64,000 nt of DNA, from positions 62,001 to 126,000 of the forward strand of contig NZ_JBEJGY010000004.1 in the NCBI RefSeq assembly GCF_040253615.1. The letters are read 5' to 3'. The stretch is from Streptomyces sp. Edi4. GTDB taxonomy: Bacteria; Actinomycetota; Actinomycetes; Streptomycetales; Streptomycetaceae. A program made the translations under genes and the position numbers. The notes beneath the pieces were generated by a model. That model was not told the origin of the DNA. It made no database searches and was given only the letters and a program-made list of their open reading frames with translations. Below are positions 17,525 to 26,618 of this stretch, one piece after another. Position 1 is the stretch's first letter, and every line of letters starts with the position of its first letter.

Positions 17525-17572
17525 ATGTCGCTGTGCGAGCTTCTTCTTCTCGGTCGCCGCTGCGGGGCCTGA
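17525..17572 (+). CDS. Leucine-rich leader peptide of leuA
   Basis: A 15-codon open frame, MSLCELLLLGRRCGA, has four consecutive Leu codons (CTT CTT CTT CTC). Three of them are CTT, a codon rarely used in this GC-rich DNA. It ends 73 nt before the leuA start and overlaps one arm of competing hairpins. This is the arrangement expected of an amino-acid attenuator that senses charged tRNA-Leu. No strong Shine-Dalgarno is visible. Confidence 0.75.
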   Translation: MSLCELLLLGRRCGA

Positions 17573-17613
17573 TCCGACCGGCACCTCGCAGCGGGTATCG
17601 GGACGTGCCGGTC
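17557..17613 (+). promoter_or_regulatory. leuA attenuator: two mutually exclusive stems
   Basis: Stem A pairs CCGCTGCG (17557-17564, inside the leader frame) with CGCAGCGG (17587-17594). Stem B pairs GACCGGCAC (17576-17584) with GTGCCGGTC (17605-17613). The right arm of A lies in the loop of B, so the two exclude each other or form a pseudoknot. Ribosome stalling at the Leu codons would decide between them. No U-tract follows B, so the effect may be on translation as well as on termination. Confidence 0.65.
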
Positions 17614-17645
17614 ACCAGATGGCTGACTGAAAGAAGTTCCGCCTC

Positions 17646-19442
17646 ATGACTTCCTCCCAGACCCAGACTTTCACCACCCTGCGCACCCCGTCCGGACCGG
17701 TTCCCGTGGACGCTCCGGCGTGGAACCCCCAACGGCCGAGCGCGATGCCGCACGAACGGTACCGGCCCGCGCACGACCGGGTCGCGCTGCCGCTCACCGA
17801 CCGGACCTGGCCCTCGCGCCGGCTGGAGCGGGCCCCGCTGTGGGTGCCGGTCGATCTGCGCGACGGCAACCAGGCGCTGGCCGAGCCCATGGACACCGAG
17901 CGAAAGCGCCGGATGTTCGACCTGATGGTCACCATGGGCTACAAGGAGATCGAGGTCGGCTACCCCTCCGCCAGCCAGACCGACTTCGACTTCGTACGCC
18001 ACCTCGCCACCAGCGGCGCAGTCCCCGACGACGTCACCATCTCCGTCTTCACCGCCGCCCGCAACGACCTGATCGACCGCACGATCGCCTCCATCGAGGG
18101 CCTTCCCCGCACCGTCGTGCACCTCTACACCGCCACCGCGCCGACGTGGCGCGACGTGGTCCTTGGCCGCTCCCGCACCGAGCTCCACGGGATGATCCTG
18201 GATGCCGCCGGCTATCTGATGCGGCGCGCCGACGAGCGGTCGGGGGGTGACATCCGGTTCGAGTTCTCCCCCGAGGTCTTCAACCTCACCGAGCCGGACT
18301 TCGTTCTGGACGTCTGCAACAGCGTCACCGAGCTGTGGGACGCCTCCCCGGACCGGCCGGTGATCCACAATCTCCCGGCCACGGTGGAGATCGCCACGCC
18401 CAACGTGTACGCGGACCAGATCGAATACATGGACCGTCACCTGGCGCGACGCGACGCGGTGATCCTCTCCGTGCATCCCCACAACGACCGCGGCACCGGC
18501 GTCGCCTGCGCCGAACTCGCCGTGCTGGCGGGGGCGCAGCGGGTGGAGGGCTGCCTCTTCGGCAACGGCGAGCGGACCGGCAACGTCGACCTCGTCACGC
18601 TGGCGCTGAACCTGTACGCGCAGGGCGTGAACCCCATGGTCGACTTCTCCGACATCGACGCGGTGCGCGACGTGGTGGAACACTGCAACCGGCTGCCCAT
18701 CCACCCGCGCCACCCCTACGTCGGCGAACTCGTCCACACGGCATTCTCCGGAACCCACCAGGACGCCATCGCCAAGGGCATGGCCCACCACACGAAGCGG
18801 GCGGCCGAGCTGGGCGTGCCGGCCGAGGAGGCGCCCTGGGAGGTGCCATACCTGCCGATCGACCCGGGTGACATCGGACGTACCTACGAGGAAGTCATCC
18901 GCATCAACTCCCAGTCCGGCAAGGGCGGAATCGCCCACCTGCTGTACACCCACCACGGCCTTGACCTGCCCAAGGCAATGCGCCCGGACTTCTCCGGCGC
19001 GGTGCAGCGGGCCACCGACGCGAGCGGGCAGGAGCTCTCGCACAAGGATCTGTGGGACCTGTTCCGCACGCACTACATCTCCCCCGCGCAGGACGGTCCT
19101 GTCGTCCTGAACTCGTGGAGTACGACCGAAACCGGGCCCGGTGAGCACCGGTTCAGCTGTGTCCTGAGCGCGAACGGCCAGGAACGCTCCTACGAGGGCA
19201 CCGGCAACGGGCCGCTGTCCGCCCTCACCCAGGTCCTCGCCGGCGCCGGCATCGCCGTCGACATCCTCAACTACGCCGAGCACGCCACCAGCGCGGGACC
19301 CGGCAGTCCCGCCGTCGCGTACGCCGAGTGCCGGGTGGACGGGGCCACCTTCTGGGGCGCCGGCTGGGACACCTCCATTCTCGCCGCGTCGGTGCAGGCC
19401 GTGCTCGCGGCCGTCAACCGGGCCGGACAGGCCGGACGGTGA
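17646..19442 (+). CDS. leuA: 2-isopropylmalate synthase (LeuA) homologue
   Basis: A 598-residue member of the LeuA type II family, which condenses acetyl-CoA with 2-oxoisovalerate. Visible motifs are [10 protein letters not shown] (metal and substrate), [18 protein letters not shown], the HPHNDRGT metal-binding histidines, [13 protein letters not shown] and [13 protein letters not shown] [14 protein letters not shown]-terminal regulatory domain (about 490-595) is present. It differs at many positions from the LeuA usual in Streptomyces and carries an N-terminal extension, so it may be a second copy serving secondary metabolism, possibly homologating another 2-oxo acid. A leader-peptide attenuator precedes it. 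Its TGA overlaps the GTG of the ABC gene. Being the housekeeping copy is a real alternative. Confidence 0.93.
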   Translation: MTSSQTQTFTTLRTPSGPVPVDAPAWNPQRPSAMPHERYRPAHDRVALPLTDRTWPSRRLERAPLWVPVDLRDGNQALAEPMDTERKRRMFDLMVTMGYKEIEVGYPSASQTDFDFVRHLATSGAVPDDVTISVFTAARNDLIDRTIASIEGLPRTVVHLYTATAPTWRDVVLGRSRTELHGMILDAAGYLMRRADERSGGDIRFEFSPEVFNLTEPDFVLDVCNSVTELWDASPDRPVIHNLPATVEIATPNVYADQIEYMDRHLARRDAVILSVHPHNDRGTGVACAELAVLAGAQRVEGCLFGNGERTGNVDLVTLALNLYAQGVNPMVDFSDIDAVRDVVEHCNRLPIHPRHPYVGELVHTAFSGTHQDAIAKGMAHHTKRAAELGVPAEEAPWEVPYLPIDPGDIGRTYEEVIRINSQSGKGGIAHLLYTHHGLDLPKAMRPDFSGAVQRATDASGQELSHKDLWDLFRTHYISPAQDGPVVLNSWSTTETGPGEHRFSCVLSANGQERSYEGTGNGPLSALTQVLAGAGIAVDILNYAEHATSAGPGSPAVAYAECRVDGATFWGAGWDTSILAASVQAVLAAVNRAGQAGR

Positions 19443-20257
19443 CCGGCGCCCACGCCTCCCACGCTCCCCCCGTCCTGCGCGTGGACGGTGTCGACCTCGT
19501 GCGCGACGGCAATATCATCCTGCACGACGTGTCCTTGACCGTACGGCCCGGCGAGCACTGGGCGCTGCTCGGGCCCAACGGCGCCGGGAAGAGCACCCTG
19601 CTCGGACTCCTGGGCGCACTCACCCACCCGACGCGGGGCACGGTCGACGTCCTCGGGCACCGCCTCGGCCGGGTCGACATGCGCCAACTCCGTTCGTACG
19701 TCGGCCATGTGGACCCACGCCACGCCTTGCGCACACCCCTGCGGGTCAAGGACGTCGTCCTGACCGGGCTGACCAACACCGTCGAACGCGTGCCCCGCTG
19801 GAATCCGACGCCCGAGCAGGCCGACATGGCGACGCGCCTCATCGACCTGCTCGGGCTGGGGGAACGGCGCGCCGCGCGCTGGCCCACGCTGTCCCAGGGC
19901 GAGCGGGGCAGGGCCCTGATCGCCCGCGCGCTCATGCCAAGTCCGCGGTTGCTGTTGCTCGATGAGCCCGCGACGGGTCTGGACGTCGCCGGCCGGGAAC
20001 AGCTCGTCGAACGGATCGACACCCTTCAGCGGACCCGTCCCGAGCTGTCGTCGGTACTGGTCACCCACCACCTGGAGGAGCTTCCTCCCGGTACGACGCA
20101 CGCCATGCTGCTGCGCGAGGGTCGCCCCCTGGCCTCCGGACCCGTGGCCGAGGTCTTGACCAGTGATCAGGTCAGCAAGTGCTTCGACCACCCGATCCAC
20201 CTCGACCGCGCCGACGGCCGGTGGAGTGTGCGCGCCCGCCGCCCGTCCCTGCCGTAA
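19439..20257 (+). CDS. ABC transporter ATP-binding protein
   Basis: A 272-residue ATPase. Walker A is GPNGAGKST, the signature LSQGERGR, Walker [13 protein letters not shown], and the switch histidine is in THHLEE. The GTG start overlaps the leuA stop as GTGA, so the two are translationally coupled. No permease gene is adjacent, which is odd for an exporter or importer ATPase. It resembles soluble ATPases of the metal/iron-complex type with their own regulatory roles, or it may work with a distant permease. A strong hairpin follows it. Confidence 0.9.
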   Translation: MTGAHASHAPPVLRVDGVDLVRDGNIILHDVSLTVRPGEHWALLGPNGAGKSTLLGLLGALTHPTRGTVDVLGHRLGRVDMRQLRSYVGHVDPRHALRTPLRVKDVVLTGLTNTVERVPRWNPTPEQADMATRLIDLLGLGERRAARWPTLSQGERGRALIARALMPSPRLLLLDEPATGLDVAGREQLVERIDTLQRTRPELSSVLVTHHLEELPPGTTHAMLLREGRPLASGPVAEVLTSDQVSKCFDHPIHLDRADGRWSVRARRPSLP

Positions 20258-20276
20258 CCCCGGCTGACGACGGCGA

Positions 20277-20317
20277 GTTGCCGGTAGGGGCGCCGACCCC
20301 GCTCCCCCACCGGCAAC
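20277..20317 (+). terminator. Hairpin after the leuA-ABC operon
   Basis: GTTGCCGGT (20277-20285) pairs exactly with ACCGGCAAC (20309-20317) across a 23-nt loop, 19 bp after the ABC stop. It is a likely terminator or processing site separating leuA-ABC from the MFS gene. Confidence 0.55.
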
Positions 20318-20413
20318 GTCCTGGGCCCGCACCGTCGCTGAGCTGACACCTCAGAGGACCTGAGGGCCCGATTCTGATGACCTGGGTCAACCACCGGCAT
20401 CCCTACGGACGGA

Positions 20414-21658
20414 ATGAACGGTTTCACGATGAAAAAAGGGCAACTCGGCTTTTTGGCCGGTACGCATGTGGTCAACGACCTCTACCAGGGCGCGATCCCC
20501 GCGATGCTGCCGCTTTTGATGTCGCAGCGGCACTACAGCTACGCCGCTGTCTCCGGTCTCGCGTTCGCGGCCAGCGGCGTGTCCAGTCTGTTCCAGCCGC
20601 TGTTCGGGCTGCTGTCCGACCGCAGGCCGCGGTCCTGGCTGGTGCCTGTCGGGTTCGTGACGGCGGCGTTCGGCGTGGTGGCGGCCGGGCTCGCCGGAAA
20701 TTATCTCCTCACCTGGCTGTGTGTCGCATTGGCGGGCATCGGCATAGCGGCCTACCATCCGCCGGCCACCAGCCAGGCCCGCGCGGCCGGCGGTTCGTCG
20801 CAGAAGGCGATGAGCGTCTTCTCCGTCGGCGGCACGGTCGGCGGCTCGCTCGCTCCCGCGCTTGTCACCCTGGTGATCGGCTCCCTGGGGTTCTCGCGCA
20901 GTTACCTCCTGGCGATCCCCGCCCTGGCCATGGTGGCGCTCTGGGTGCTGCGAGGGCCGTGGATGCGGTGGCGCGGGTACACACCGGCGGCGCCGCTGGT
21001 CACCGGTGTCCCGGCCGGCGCGGGCGCACGGGGCGGTGGCCGCACGGACGACTGGCGTTCCTTCACGCGCCTGGTGGTGGTCATCATCGGCTGGTCGATC
21101 CCCTTCGTCACGGTCACCTCGCTGGTGTCCCTGCACGCCCAGCGCGACCTGGGGCAGTCCGCGGGAGCCGGTGCCACCGTGCTCACCTGCTACACCGCGG
21201 CGGGCGCTGTCGGCACCCTGCTCGGCGGGTGGATCGGCGACCGGTATGGCCGGATGGCCTCGGTCCGGATCGGCTACTTCGTGGCGCTGCCCGCCCTGCT
21301 GGGCATCGCGTGGGCTCCCGCGTTCCCCATCCTGGTGGTGAGCACGGTGGTGTTCGGTACCGCGATGTTCCTGCCGTTCGCCGCGCAAGTCACGCTCGCC
21401 CAGGACTACTTGCCCAACCGGCCGGGGACGGCCAGCGGATTGACCCTGGGGCTCGCCATGGCGGCGGGCGGCCTGTGCTCCCCCGCCTTCGGCTGGCTGG
21501 CCGACCGGGCCGGCCTGGGTGCCACGTTCTACGCGCTGCTCGCCGTGTTCGTCGCTCCGGTCGTCCTGGCACTCCGCCTCCCCGACCACAAGACCGCCGC
21601 GCCCGAGCACCCGGCCCCCGAGCCGACCGACAGCGCGGAGTTTTCCCGAAACGCATAA
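20414..21658 (+). CDS. MFS transporter, fosmidomycin-resistance (Fsr) type
   Basis: A 414-residue, roughly 12-TM transporter. The opening FLAGTHVVNDLYQGAIPAML and the loop LFGLLSDRRPRSW are typical of the Fsr branch of the MFS. Later come AYHPPATSQAR and GGWIGDRYGRM. Members export fosmidomycin and other small anionic compounds. Here it most likely exports the product of the adjacent adenylation/P450 locus or gives self-resistance. ATG 20414 is used; an ATG at 20429 is possible because the ribosome site is poor. The 200 bp after it hold no supported gene. Confidence 0.88.
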   Translation: MNGFTMKKGQLGFLAGTHVVNDLYQGAIPAMLPLLMSQRHYSYAAVSGLAFAASGVSSLFQPLFGLLSDRRPRSWLVPVGFVTAAFGVVAAGLAGNYLLTWLCVALAGIGIAAYHPPATSQARAAGGSSQKAMSVFSVGGTVGGSLAPALVTLVIGSLGFSRSYLLAIPALAMVALWVLRGPWMRWRGYTPAAPLVTGVPAGAGARGGGRTDDWRSFTRLVVVIIGWSIPFVTVTSLVSLHAQRDLGQSAGAGATVLTCYTAAGAVGTLLGGWIGDRYGRMASVRIGYFVALPALLGIAWAPAFPILVVSTVVFGTAMFLPFAAQVTLAQDYLPNRPGTASGLTLGLAMAAGGLCSPAFGWLADRAGLGATFYALLAVFVAPVVLALRLPDHKTAAPEHPAPEPTDSAEFSRNA

Positions 21659-21860
21659 GACGGCCTTTCCCTTCCAGAACCTCCACTTCGCTATGCCTCC
21701 CGCGACCCCTCAACTGTCCAGCATTTGAAATGGCGTTGAGGACGGCCGGAAGTACCACGTACGGTCGAATCGGATACGGGATTCGCCGCCGCAGGAAACT
21801 GAACGGCCGGCGCGAGGATTTTCCGTACCGTCAAGTCGGCATGCGATCGCAGGGGGACCG

Positions 21861-22229
21861 ATGAAGATCAACTGGGACGATCACGAGGAACTGAAGGCCG
21901 AGGGAATCGCATTGGCCCGGCGTTTCGCATTCGGCCAGGAGATGTCCTGCCTCAAGGTGGTCGCCGACCAGTCCGGTGACCTGAACCTCCCGCCGCACTG
22001 GCACGAGAACGAGCAGTGGGTCGTGGTCACCGAGGGGACGATTCGGTTCGTCTGCGAGGGCACCGAGTATGAACTCAATTCCGGCGACGTGGCCTACCTC
22101 CCCGCGCGTTCGCGGCACACGGCCACCTTCGTCGGCGAAGAGGGAGCCGTTCTCCTGGAATTCTCCGCCCCGCCGCGACTCGACCTCGCCCCCGGATCGA
22201 TCGTTCCGTCGTCGATGAAGTTCGACTGA
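21861..22229 (+). CDS. Cupin-fold protein
   Basis: A 122-residue single-domain cupin. Motif 1 reads PPHWHENEQWVVVTEG, giving two His and a Glu as metal ligands. Motif 2, GDVAYLPARSRHTATF, supplies the last His. AGGGGGA lies before the ATG. Small cupins in biosynthetic clusters act as isomerases, dioxygenases or cyclases, or simply bind metal; the sequence does not decide. It starts a tightly spaced rightward gene set with the adenylation enzyme 44 bp later. Confidence 0.88.
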   Translation: MKINWDDHEELKAEGIALARRFAFGQEMSCLKVVADQSGDLNLPPHWHENEQWVVVTEGTIRFVCEGTEYELNSGDVAYLPARSRHTATFVGEEGAVLLEFSAPPRLDLAPGSIVPSSMKFD

Positions 22230-22272
22230 CCCGGCGACGGCCGGCAACTGCGTCGAAACGGGGGTATCGATC

Positions 22273-23808
22273 ATGAGCAGCATGTACGGCCCGGCCAACC
22301 GGGAAGCGACCATCCATGACGCGTTCACGCGTGTCGCCCAGCGGTTCCCCGAGCGCACGGCCGTGGCGTCGGCGGCCGGCGCGACGAGCTACGCGGAGCT
22401 GGCCGCCGAGGCCCGTCGCGTCGCCCACCACCTGAGCGGCCTCGGGGTCCGGCCCGGCAGCGTCGTTCCCGTGGTGGCCCGCAGATCTCCGGAGCTGGCC
22501 GCGGTCATCCTCGGCATCCTGATGGCCGGCGGCGCCTACGGAATCCTCGATGTGCGGTGGCCGGCCGCGCGGATCGCCCAGTTCTCGCATGCCATGGGCG
22601 CCGAGGTCGTCCTGGCGGACACCGCGGGATCGGCGGGCCTCCGCCAGGCGTCGATCGACCACCTCACCTTCGGCGAGCTGCGCAACCCTACGGCGCGCCT
22701 CGGCGCCGCATCCCGGCCACTGCCCGCGGTCGGACCCGACGCGTGTGCCACGGTCTTCTGGACCTCCGGAAGCACCGGCACCCCGAAGGCGGTGCTCTCC
22801 CCGCACCGGGCGACCACCCGGCTGTTCACACCCGAGCCGTTCATGGACTTCGGCGAGGAACCGGTGATGATCAACGCGGCGGCGGTTGCCTGGGACGCCT
22901 TCACCCTGGAGTTGTGGGGCATGCTGCTCACCGGCGGCACGGCGGTCGTCCACGAAGGCGACCTGTTGCTGCCGCCGGCGATCCGGGCGTACATCAGCGA
23001 CTTCGGCGCGACCCATCTCTTTCTCACTCCGTCGCTCTTCGATGTGATCGCGGACGGCGACATCGACTGCCTCGCCGGTCTGCGCGCGGTGCTCCTCGGG
23101 GGAGACAAGCCGTCGCCCGCCGGCTGCCGCAGGCTCCACGAGGCCCATCCCGACATCGAGTTGTACAACGGGTACGGTCCCGTCGAATCGTGCGTGTTCG
23201 CCACCACCCACCGCATCACCAAGGCCGACAGCGCGGCAGCGGGCGGCATTCCCGCCGGCCGGCCCGTGCCGGGCACGGATCTTCATGTCGTACGGGACGG
23301 CTCCCTGGCATCCCACGGCGAGACCGGCGAGATCGCCATCGGCGGCGCCGGGCTCGCTCTCGGCTACCTGGACGCGCCCGAGCAGACCGCGGCCGCGTTC
23401 ACGAACGTACTGATCGACGGGCACGAGCGCCGGGTGTATCTGACCGGTGATCAGGGCTGGATCGACGACGTCGGCCGCCTGCGCATCGTGGGCCGCAAGG
23501 ATGCCCAGCTCAAAGTCGCCGGGCACCGGATCGAGCCTGCGGAGATCGAAGCGGCGGCCCGCTCGCTCGGGAGCAGGCGGTCGGTCCTGCTGCCGATCCC
23601 CGACCGCAACGGGACCCCGCGCATCATCCTGTTTGCCCAGACGCCCGACATCGCCATGACGGAGCAGGACATGCGGGGCCGGCTCGCGAAGCTGCTGCCC
23701 GCCTACATGGTGCCCACCAAGGTCCACTTCGTCTCCGCCATGCCGCTCATGGAGAACACCAAAATCAACAAACGCGAACTTTCGGCACGCTTCGGCTACG
23801 TCTCCTGA
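22273..23808 (+). CDS. Stand-alone NRPS-type adenylation enzyme
   Basis: A 511-residue adenylating enzyme without condensation or carrier domains. The A3 loop is [12 protein letters not shown], the A5 NGYGPVES, the A7 YLTGDQG, the A8 VGRKDAQLKVAGHRIE, and the A10 lysine is in TKINKREL. In A4, WDAFTLELWG keeps the Asp that binds an alpha-amino group, so the substrate is probably an alpha-amino acid. By-eye pocket residues are D-A-L-F-L-G-G-V-F-K, hydrophobic like those of Val/Ile-type pockets; the nearby leuA homologue hints at a branched or homologated residue. It should load the carrier protein encoded at 25.6 kb. Confidence 0.9.
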   Translation: MSSMYGPANREATIHDAFTRVAQRFPERTAVASAAGATSYAELAAEARRVAHHLSGLGVRPGSVVPVVARRSPELAAVILGILMAGGAYGILDVRWPAARIAQFSHAMGAEVVLADTAGSAGLRQASIDHLTFGELRNPTARLGAASRPLPAVGPDACATVFWTSGSTGTPKAVLSPHRATTRLFTPEPFMDFGEEPVMINAAAVAWDAFTLELWGMLLTGGTAVVHEGDLLLPPAIRAYISDFGATHLFLTPSLFDVIADGDIDCLAGLRAVLLGGDKPSPAGCRRLHEAHPDIELYNGYGPVESCVFATTHRITKADSAAAGGIPAGRPVPGTDLHVVRDGSLASHGETGEIAIGGAGLALGYLDAPEQTAAAFTNVLIDGHERRVYLTGDQGWIDDVGRLRIVGRKDAQLKVAGHRIEPAEIEAAARSLGSRRSVLLPIPDRNGTPRIILFAQTPDIAMTEQDMRGRLAKLLPAYMVPTKVHFVSAMPLMENTKINKRELSARFGYVS

Positions 23809-23882
23809 AGCCGCCCTCATCCGCCTCACGCCGCCCTTTCCCCATCTTTTGGCGATCCCGCGTCCAGGGAAGGACCCTCGTT

Positions 23883-24314
23883 TTGAGTACGCAAAGCCGC
23901 ACGGAAGAAAAGTTTTCCTTAGCGCTGGAATCCATCCAGAGCAAGCGCCGGATCGAGCGGGTCATGGAAGCGGCGAACGCTCTCCTTGAGAGGTACGCGA
24001 AGCAGTCCGATCCCGAGGAGCGTCTGCGTCTCACCTTCGAACTTCTTCGCCGCAATTTCGCCGAAGAAGTCTCCCTTTCCTTCGACGGCCTCTCCCTCGC
24101 GACCGACGCGAAGTCACCCGGGGGAAGCAGCGGCGGAAAGATCGAATTCAGCTGCGACATCGTCGGCGCCGAGGGGCGTTCGGGAACACTCACCGCATTT
24201 TACACAGCCCCCGGTTCCCTGGGGCTCACCGATTCCGAATGGCTCGATGCGATGCGCCTGCTGGCCGGTATCAGCGGCTTGGGTGTCGGAGGACATGCCA
24301 CGTGCTCGGGGTAA
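23883..24314 (+). CDS. Small GAF-like protein with a bldA-type TTA codon
   Basis: A 143-residue protein starting at TTG, with AGGGAAGGA upstream. The N-terminal half is strongly helical (RRIERVMEAANALLERYAKQ, then EERLRLTFELLRRNF). The second half, ending GTLTAFYTAPGSLGLTDSEW and AMRLLAGISG, resembles the end of a GAF domain. Codon 13 is TTA (23919-23921), so translation should depend on the bldA tRNA. It lies between the adenylation and P450 genes and overlaps the P450 start by 13 nt. Enzymatic residues are not evident, and a regulatory or chaperone role is a guess. Confidence 0.75.
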   Translation: MSTQSRTEEKFSLALESIQSKRRIERVMEAANALLERYAKQSDPEERLRLTFELLRRNFAEEVSLSFDGLSLATDAKSPGGSSGGKIEFSCDIVGAEGRSGTLTAFYTAPGSLGLTDSEWLDAMRLLAGISGLGVGGHATCSG

Positions 24315-25480
24315 GTACGGAAGAAATCCTCACCAGGCCGCCGGAAAGCGCCGCGAGCCTGCTCGCGAAGCCCTATTGGTACCGGGAATTGCCGCCGGGG
24401 ACCGATGTGCACCGGCTCGACGAGGGACTGTTCACCGTCACCGGGAACGCCGCGGTGCACGATGTGCTGACCCACCCCGGCATCGTGGCCGAGCACCCGC
24501 TCAAGGCCAGCGCACGGGCTTTCGGGCCCAATGTGCTCGACGCCGACGGCCCCGCCCACAAGGCCTTCCGCGCCCTGCTCGCTCCGGTCCTGTCGGCGGG
24601 ACGGATAGCGGAGTACCGGGGGACCCTGATGCCCCGCCTCATCGACGCGCTCGTGGACACCGTCGCCGGGACCGAGACGGACGACTTCTACAACTCCTGC
24701 GCCCACACGGTCCCTTACGGCATCGTGTGCGCCATCCTCGGCATCGACCCGGCCCTTGAGGAACGCTTCCACGAGCTGACCCGCCCCCTGGCCCGCCTCC
24801 TGGACTACCCCACCGAGGAGAGCTCCCAGACCCATGCCAACGTCGCCGAACTGCTCAGGCTCATCGAGGAGCAGCGCGCCCTGGGGGCGGCCGACTCACG
24901 CTCCCTCCTGGAGACCATTGAACGGACCCGCGACCGCAAGGGCATCAGCCTCACGGACAGCGAGGTGCGCTCGACGGCCCTGCTGTTCTTCCTGGCCGGC
25001 ACGGAGACCAGCAGCGCGTTCATCACCTCGCTGGTGTACTGCGTGGGCCGGTCCGTCCTCGGCCTGGACGAACTCCGTGACGAAACGGCCCGGGAGGCGT
25101 TCATCGAGGAGGCCCTGCGGCTCTATCCGCCGGTGCAGACGATCGTCCGGTTCGCGGCTGAGGATGTGACGGTCCAAGGCGTCGACATCCCGCGGCACTC
25201 GGCGGTACTCGCCTCGATCGCCGGGGCCAACCGGGATCCGCGGATGTTCGACGACCCCGACCGGTTCCGGGTCGGCAGGAGCCTGAAGGGCTCGATCCCC
25301 TTCGCGGTCGGCGCCCACGCCTGCCCGGGGGCGATGCTCGCCAAGGCGGAGTTCTCGCTGCTCATCGCGGCGCTCGCCGAGCGTTGCTCGGAGGTGGTCG
25401 TCACCCGTGATCAACCGACCATGACGAGCCAGTCGTTCGCCCACCCGGCCGGCTTCTCCGTGCACTTCAGGACCAAGTAG
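24302..25480 (+). CDS. Cytochrome P450
   Basis: A 392-residue class I bacterial P450. The I-helix oxygen-binding motif is FFLAGTETSS, the K-helix ExxR is EEALRLYPP with a downstream Arg, and the haem loop is FAVGAHACPG with the Cys ligand. GTG 24302 is chosen because GGAGGA lies 8 nt before it; it overlaps the preceding gene. Next to a stand-alone adenylation enzyme and carrier protein, the parallel with NovH/NovI and NikP1/NikQ suggests beta-hydroxylation of a carrier-bound amino acid. This is inference from context. Ferredoxin genes are absent from the neighbourhood. Confidence 0.92.
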   Translation: MLGVSTEEILTRPPESAASLLAKPYWYRELPPGTDVHRLDEGLFTVTGNAAVHDVLTHPGIVAEHPLKASARAFGPNVLDADGPAHKAFRALLAPVLSAGRIAEYRGTLMPRLIDALVDTVAGTETDDFYNSCAHTVPYGIVCAILGIDPALEERFHELTRPLARLLDYPTEESSQTHANVAELLRLIEEQRALGAADSRSLLETIERTRDRKGISLTDSEVRSTALLFFLAGTETSSAFITSLVYCVGRSVLGLDELRDETAREAFIEEALRLYPPVQTIVRFAAEDVTVQGVDIPRHSAVLASIAGANRDPRMFDDPDRFRVGRSLKGSIPFAVGAHACPGAMLAKAEFSLLIAALAERCSEVVVTRDQPTMTSQSFAHPAGFSVHFRTK

Positions 25481-25575
25481 GCGTATTCCAGGCGAAATAG
25501 GCCTATTCCAAGCAGGTAGGCAGCAAGCAAGTAGGCACCAAGTTGGCGCGTTCCCAGCAAGAGAAAGAGGAAGCC

Positions 25576-25812
25576 GTGGAAAGCAAGATAGCGCTGCTCC
25601 GTGACTGGCTCGGCGGCCTGCACGAGGAGCCGGTCAGTATCCAGAACGACACGGACCTCGTCGAGTCGGGCGTGGTGACCAGCCTCCAGTTCGTCCAAAT
25701 GGTGATCGAGATCGAGCGTCTGCACGGCCGGAAGCTGGACCCGGGCGTCATCACCATCGAGTCCATGCGCACGCTCGACGCCATCGACACAGCCGTGTTC
25801 CAGGCTGCCTGA
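25576..25812 (+). CDS. Stand-alone carrier protein (PCP/ACP)
   Basis: A 78-residue carrier domain. The modified Ser lies in ESGVVTSLQFVQMV, a variant of the usual DSL motif with Thr in place of Asp before Ser-Leu. Acidic helices surround it. GTG 25576 is supported by AGAGGAA upstream; a TTG at 25543 would add 11 residues. Its TGA overlaps the ATG of the SDR gene. It is probably charged by the adenylation enzyme at 22.3 kb and presents the residue to the P450 and SDR. The 95 bp before it contain short repeats of TAGGC and AGCAAG. Confidence 0.88.
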   Translation: MESKIALLRDWLGGLHEEPVSIQNDTDLVESGVVTSLQFVQMVIEIERLHGRKLDPGVITIESMRTLDAIDTAVFQAA

Positions 25813-26552
25813 TGGGTTCACCGAACGCGCGTGTCGCCGTCGTGTCCGGGACCTCGTCCGGGATCGGTGCGGCCGTCGCGACGGAGTTCCTGAACCGGGA
25901 GTACACCGTTGTCGGCCTGTCCCGGCGGGGGAACCCCCGGCTCGCGCAGGAGACGGGTTATGTCGACTGCCTGGCCGATCTCAGAGACGATGACGCCGTG
26001 CGGTCGGCGCTCGATTCGGTGTCGTCCACGACCGCCGCCGGTGTGCGGGCCGTGGTGCTCAACTCCGGTGTCTCGCCGGACCCGGTCGACCTCCGCAAGC
26101 TCGACTGGCGGGTGGCGGCCGACGCGTACGAGAACAATGTGCACACTGCCCTGAGTCTCATCCAGGCGACGGCCCCCCTGCTCGCTCGGGGCGGGGACGG
26201 CTCGCTCACCTTCGTCGGGGCGAGCCTGGCCAACGGGTACCAGCCGGACCGGTGGGCCTACGCGGCCAGCAAGGCCGCGATGACGGCCCTGATGCGGGCC
26301 TGCTCGGTCGAGTTCTCCGACGACGGAGTCGTGGCGAACGAGGTGCGCCCCGGCCCGGTCGCAACGGCCATGACGTTGGCCGGACTTGACGGTGAGGCCG
26401 GCGATCAGATCATCCGCGCCATCAACGAGGGCTTCGGCACGGACTGGCTCAAAGCGCCGCGCACGGTGGCCGAATGGATCGTCTCCATCGCCGAGTTCCC
26501 CTCGAACGGACCCACGGGCCAGGTCTTCAACTACAGCCGCAAGGTGCTGTGA
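25812..26552 (+). CDS. Short-chain dehydrogenase/reductase
   Basis: A 246-residue classical SDR. The cofactor loop is VVSGTSSGIGAAVA, the structural motif LNSGVS replaces NNAG, and the catalytic Ser is in FVGAS with YAASKAA (Tyr and Lys). It is translationally coupled to the carrier-protein gene. In aminocoumarin pathways, SDR proteins (NovJ/NovK) oxidise a beta-hydroxyaminoacyl carrier to the ketone. The same role would fit here, but reduction of a ketone is equally possible. Confidence 0.9.
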   Translation: MGSPNARVAVVSGTSSGIGAAVATEFLNREYTVVGLSRRGNPRLAQETGYVDCLADLRDDDAVRSALDSVSSTTAAGVRAVVLNSGVSPDPVDLRKLDWRVAADAYENNVHTALSLIQATAPLLARGGDGSLTFVGASLANGYQPDRWAYAASKAAMTALMRACSVEFSDDGVVANEVRPGPVATAMTLAGLDGEAGDQIIRAINEGFGTDWLKAPRTVAEWIVSIAEFPSNGPTGQVFNYSRKVL

Positions 26553-26618
26553 CCGGGTTCCCCCGTTCTTCCCAGCCGCGAAACCACATTCCGCGTCACT
26601 CGAGAAAGGCATGCCATC

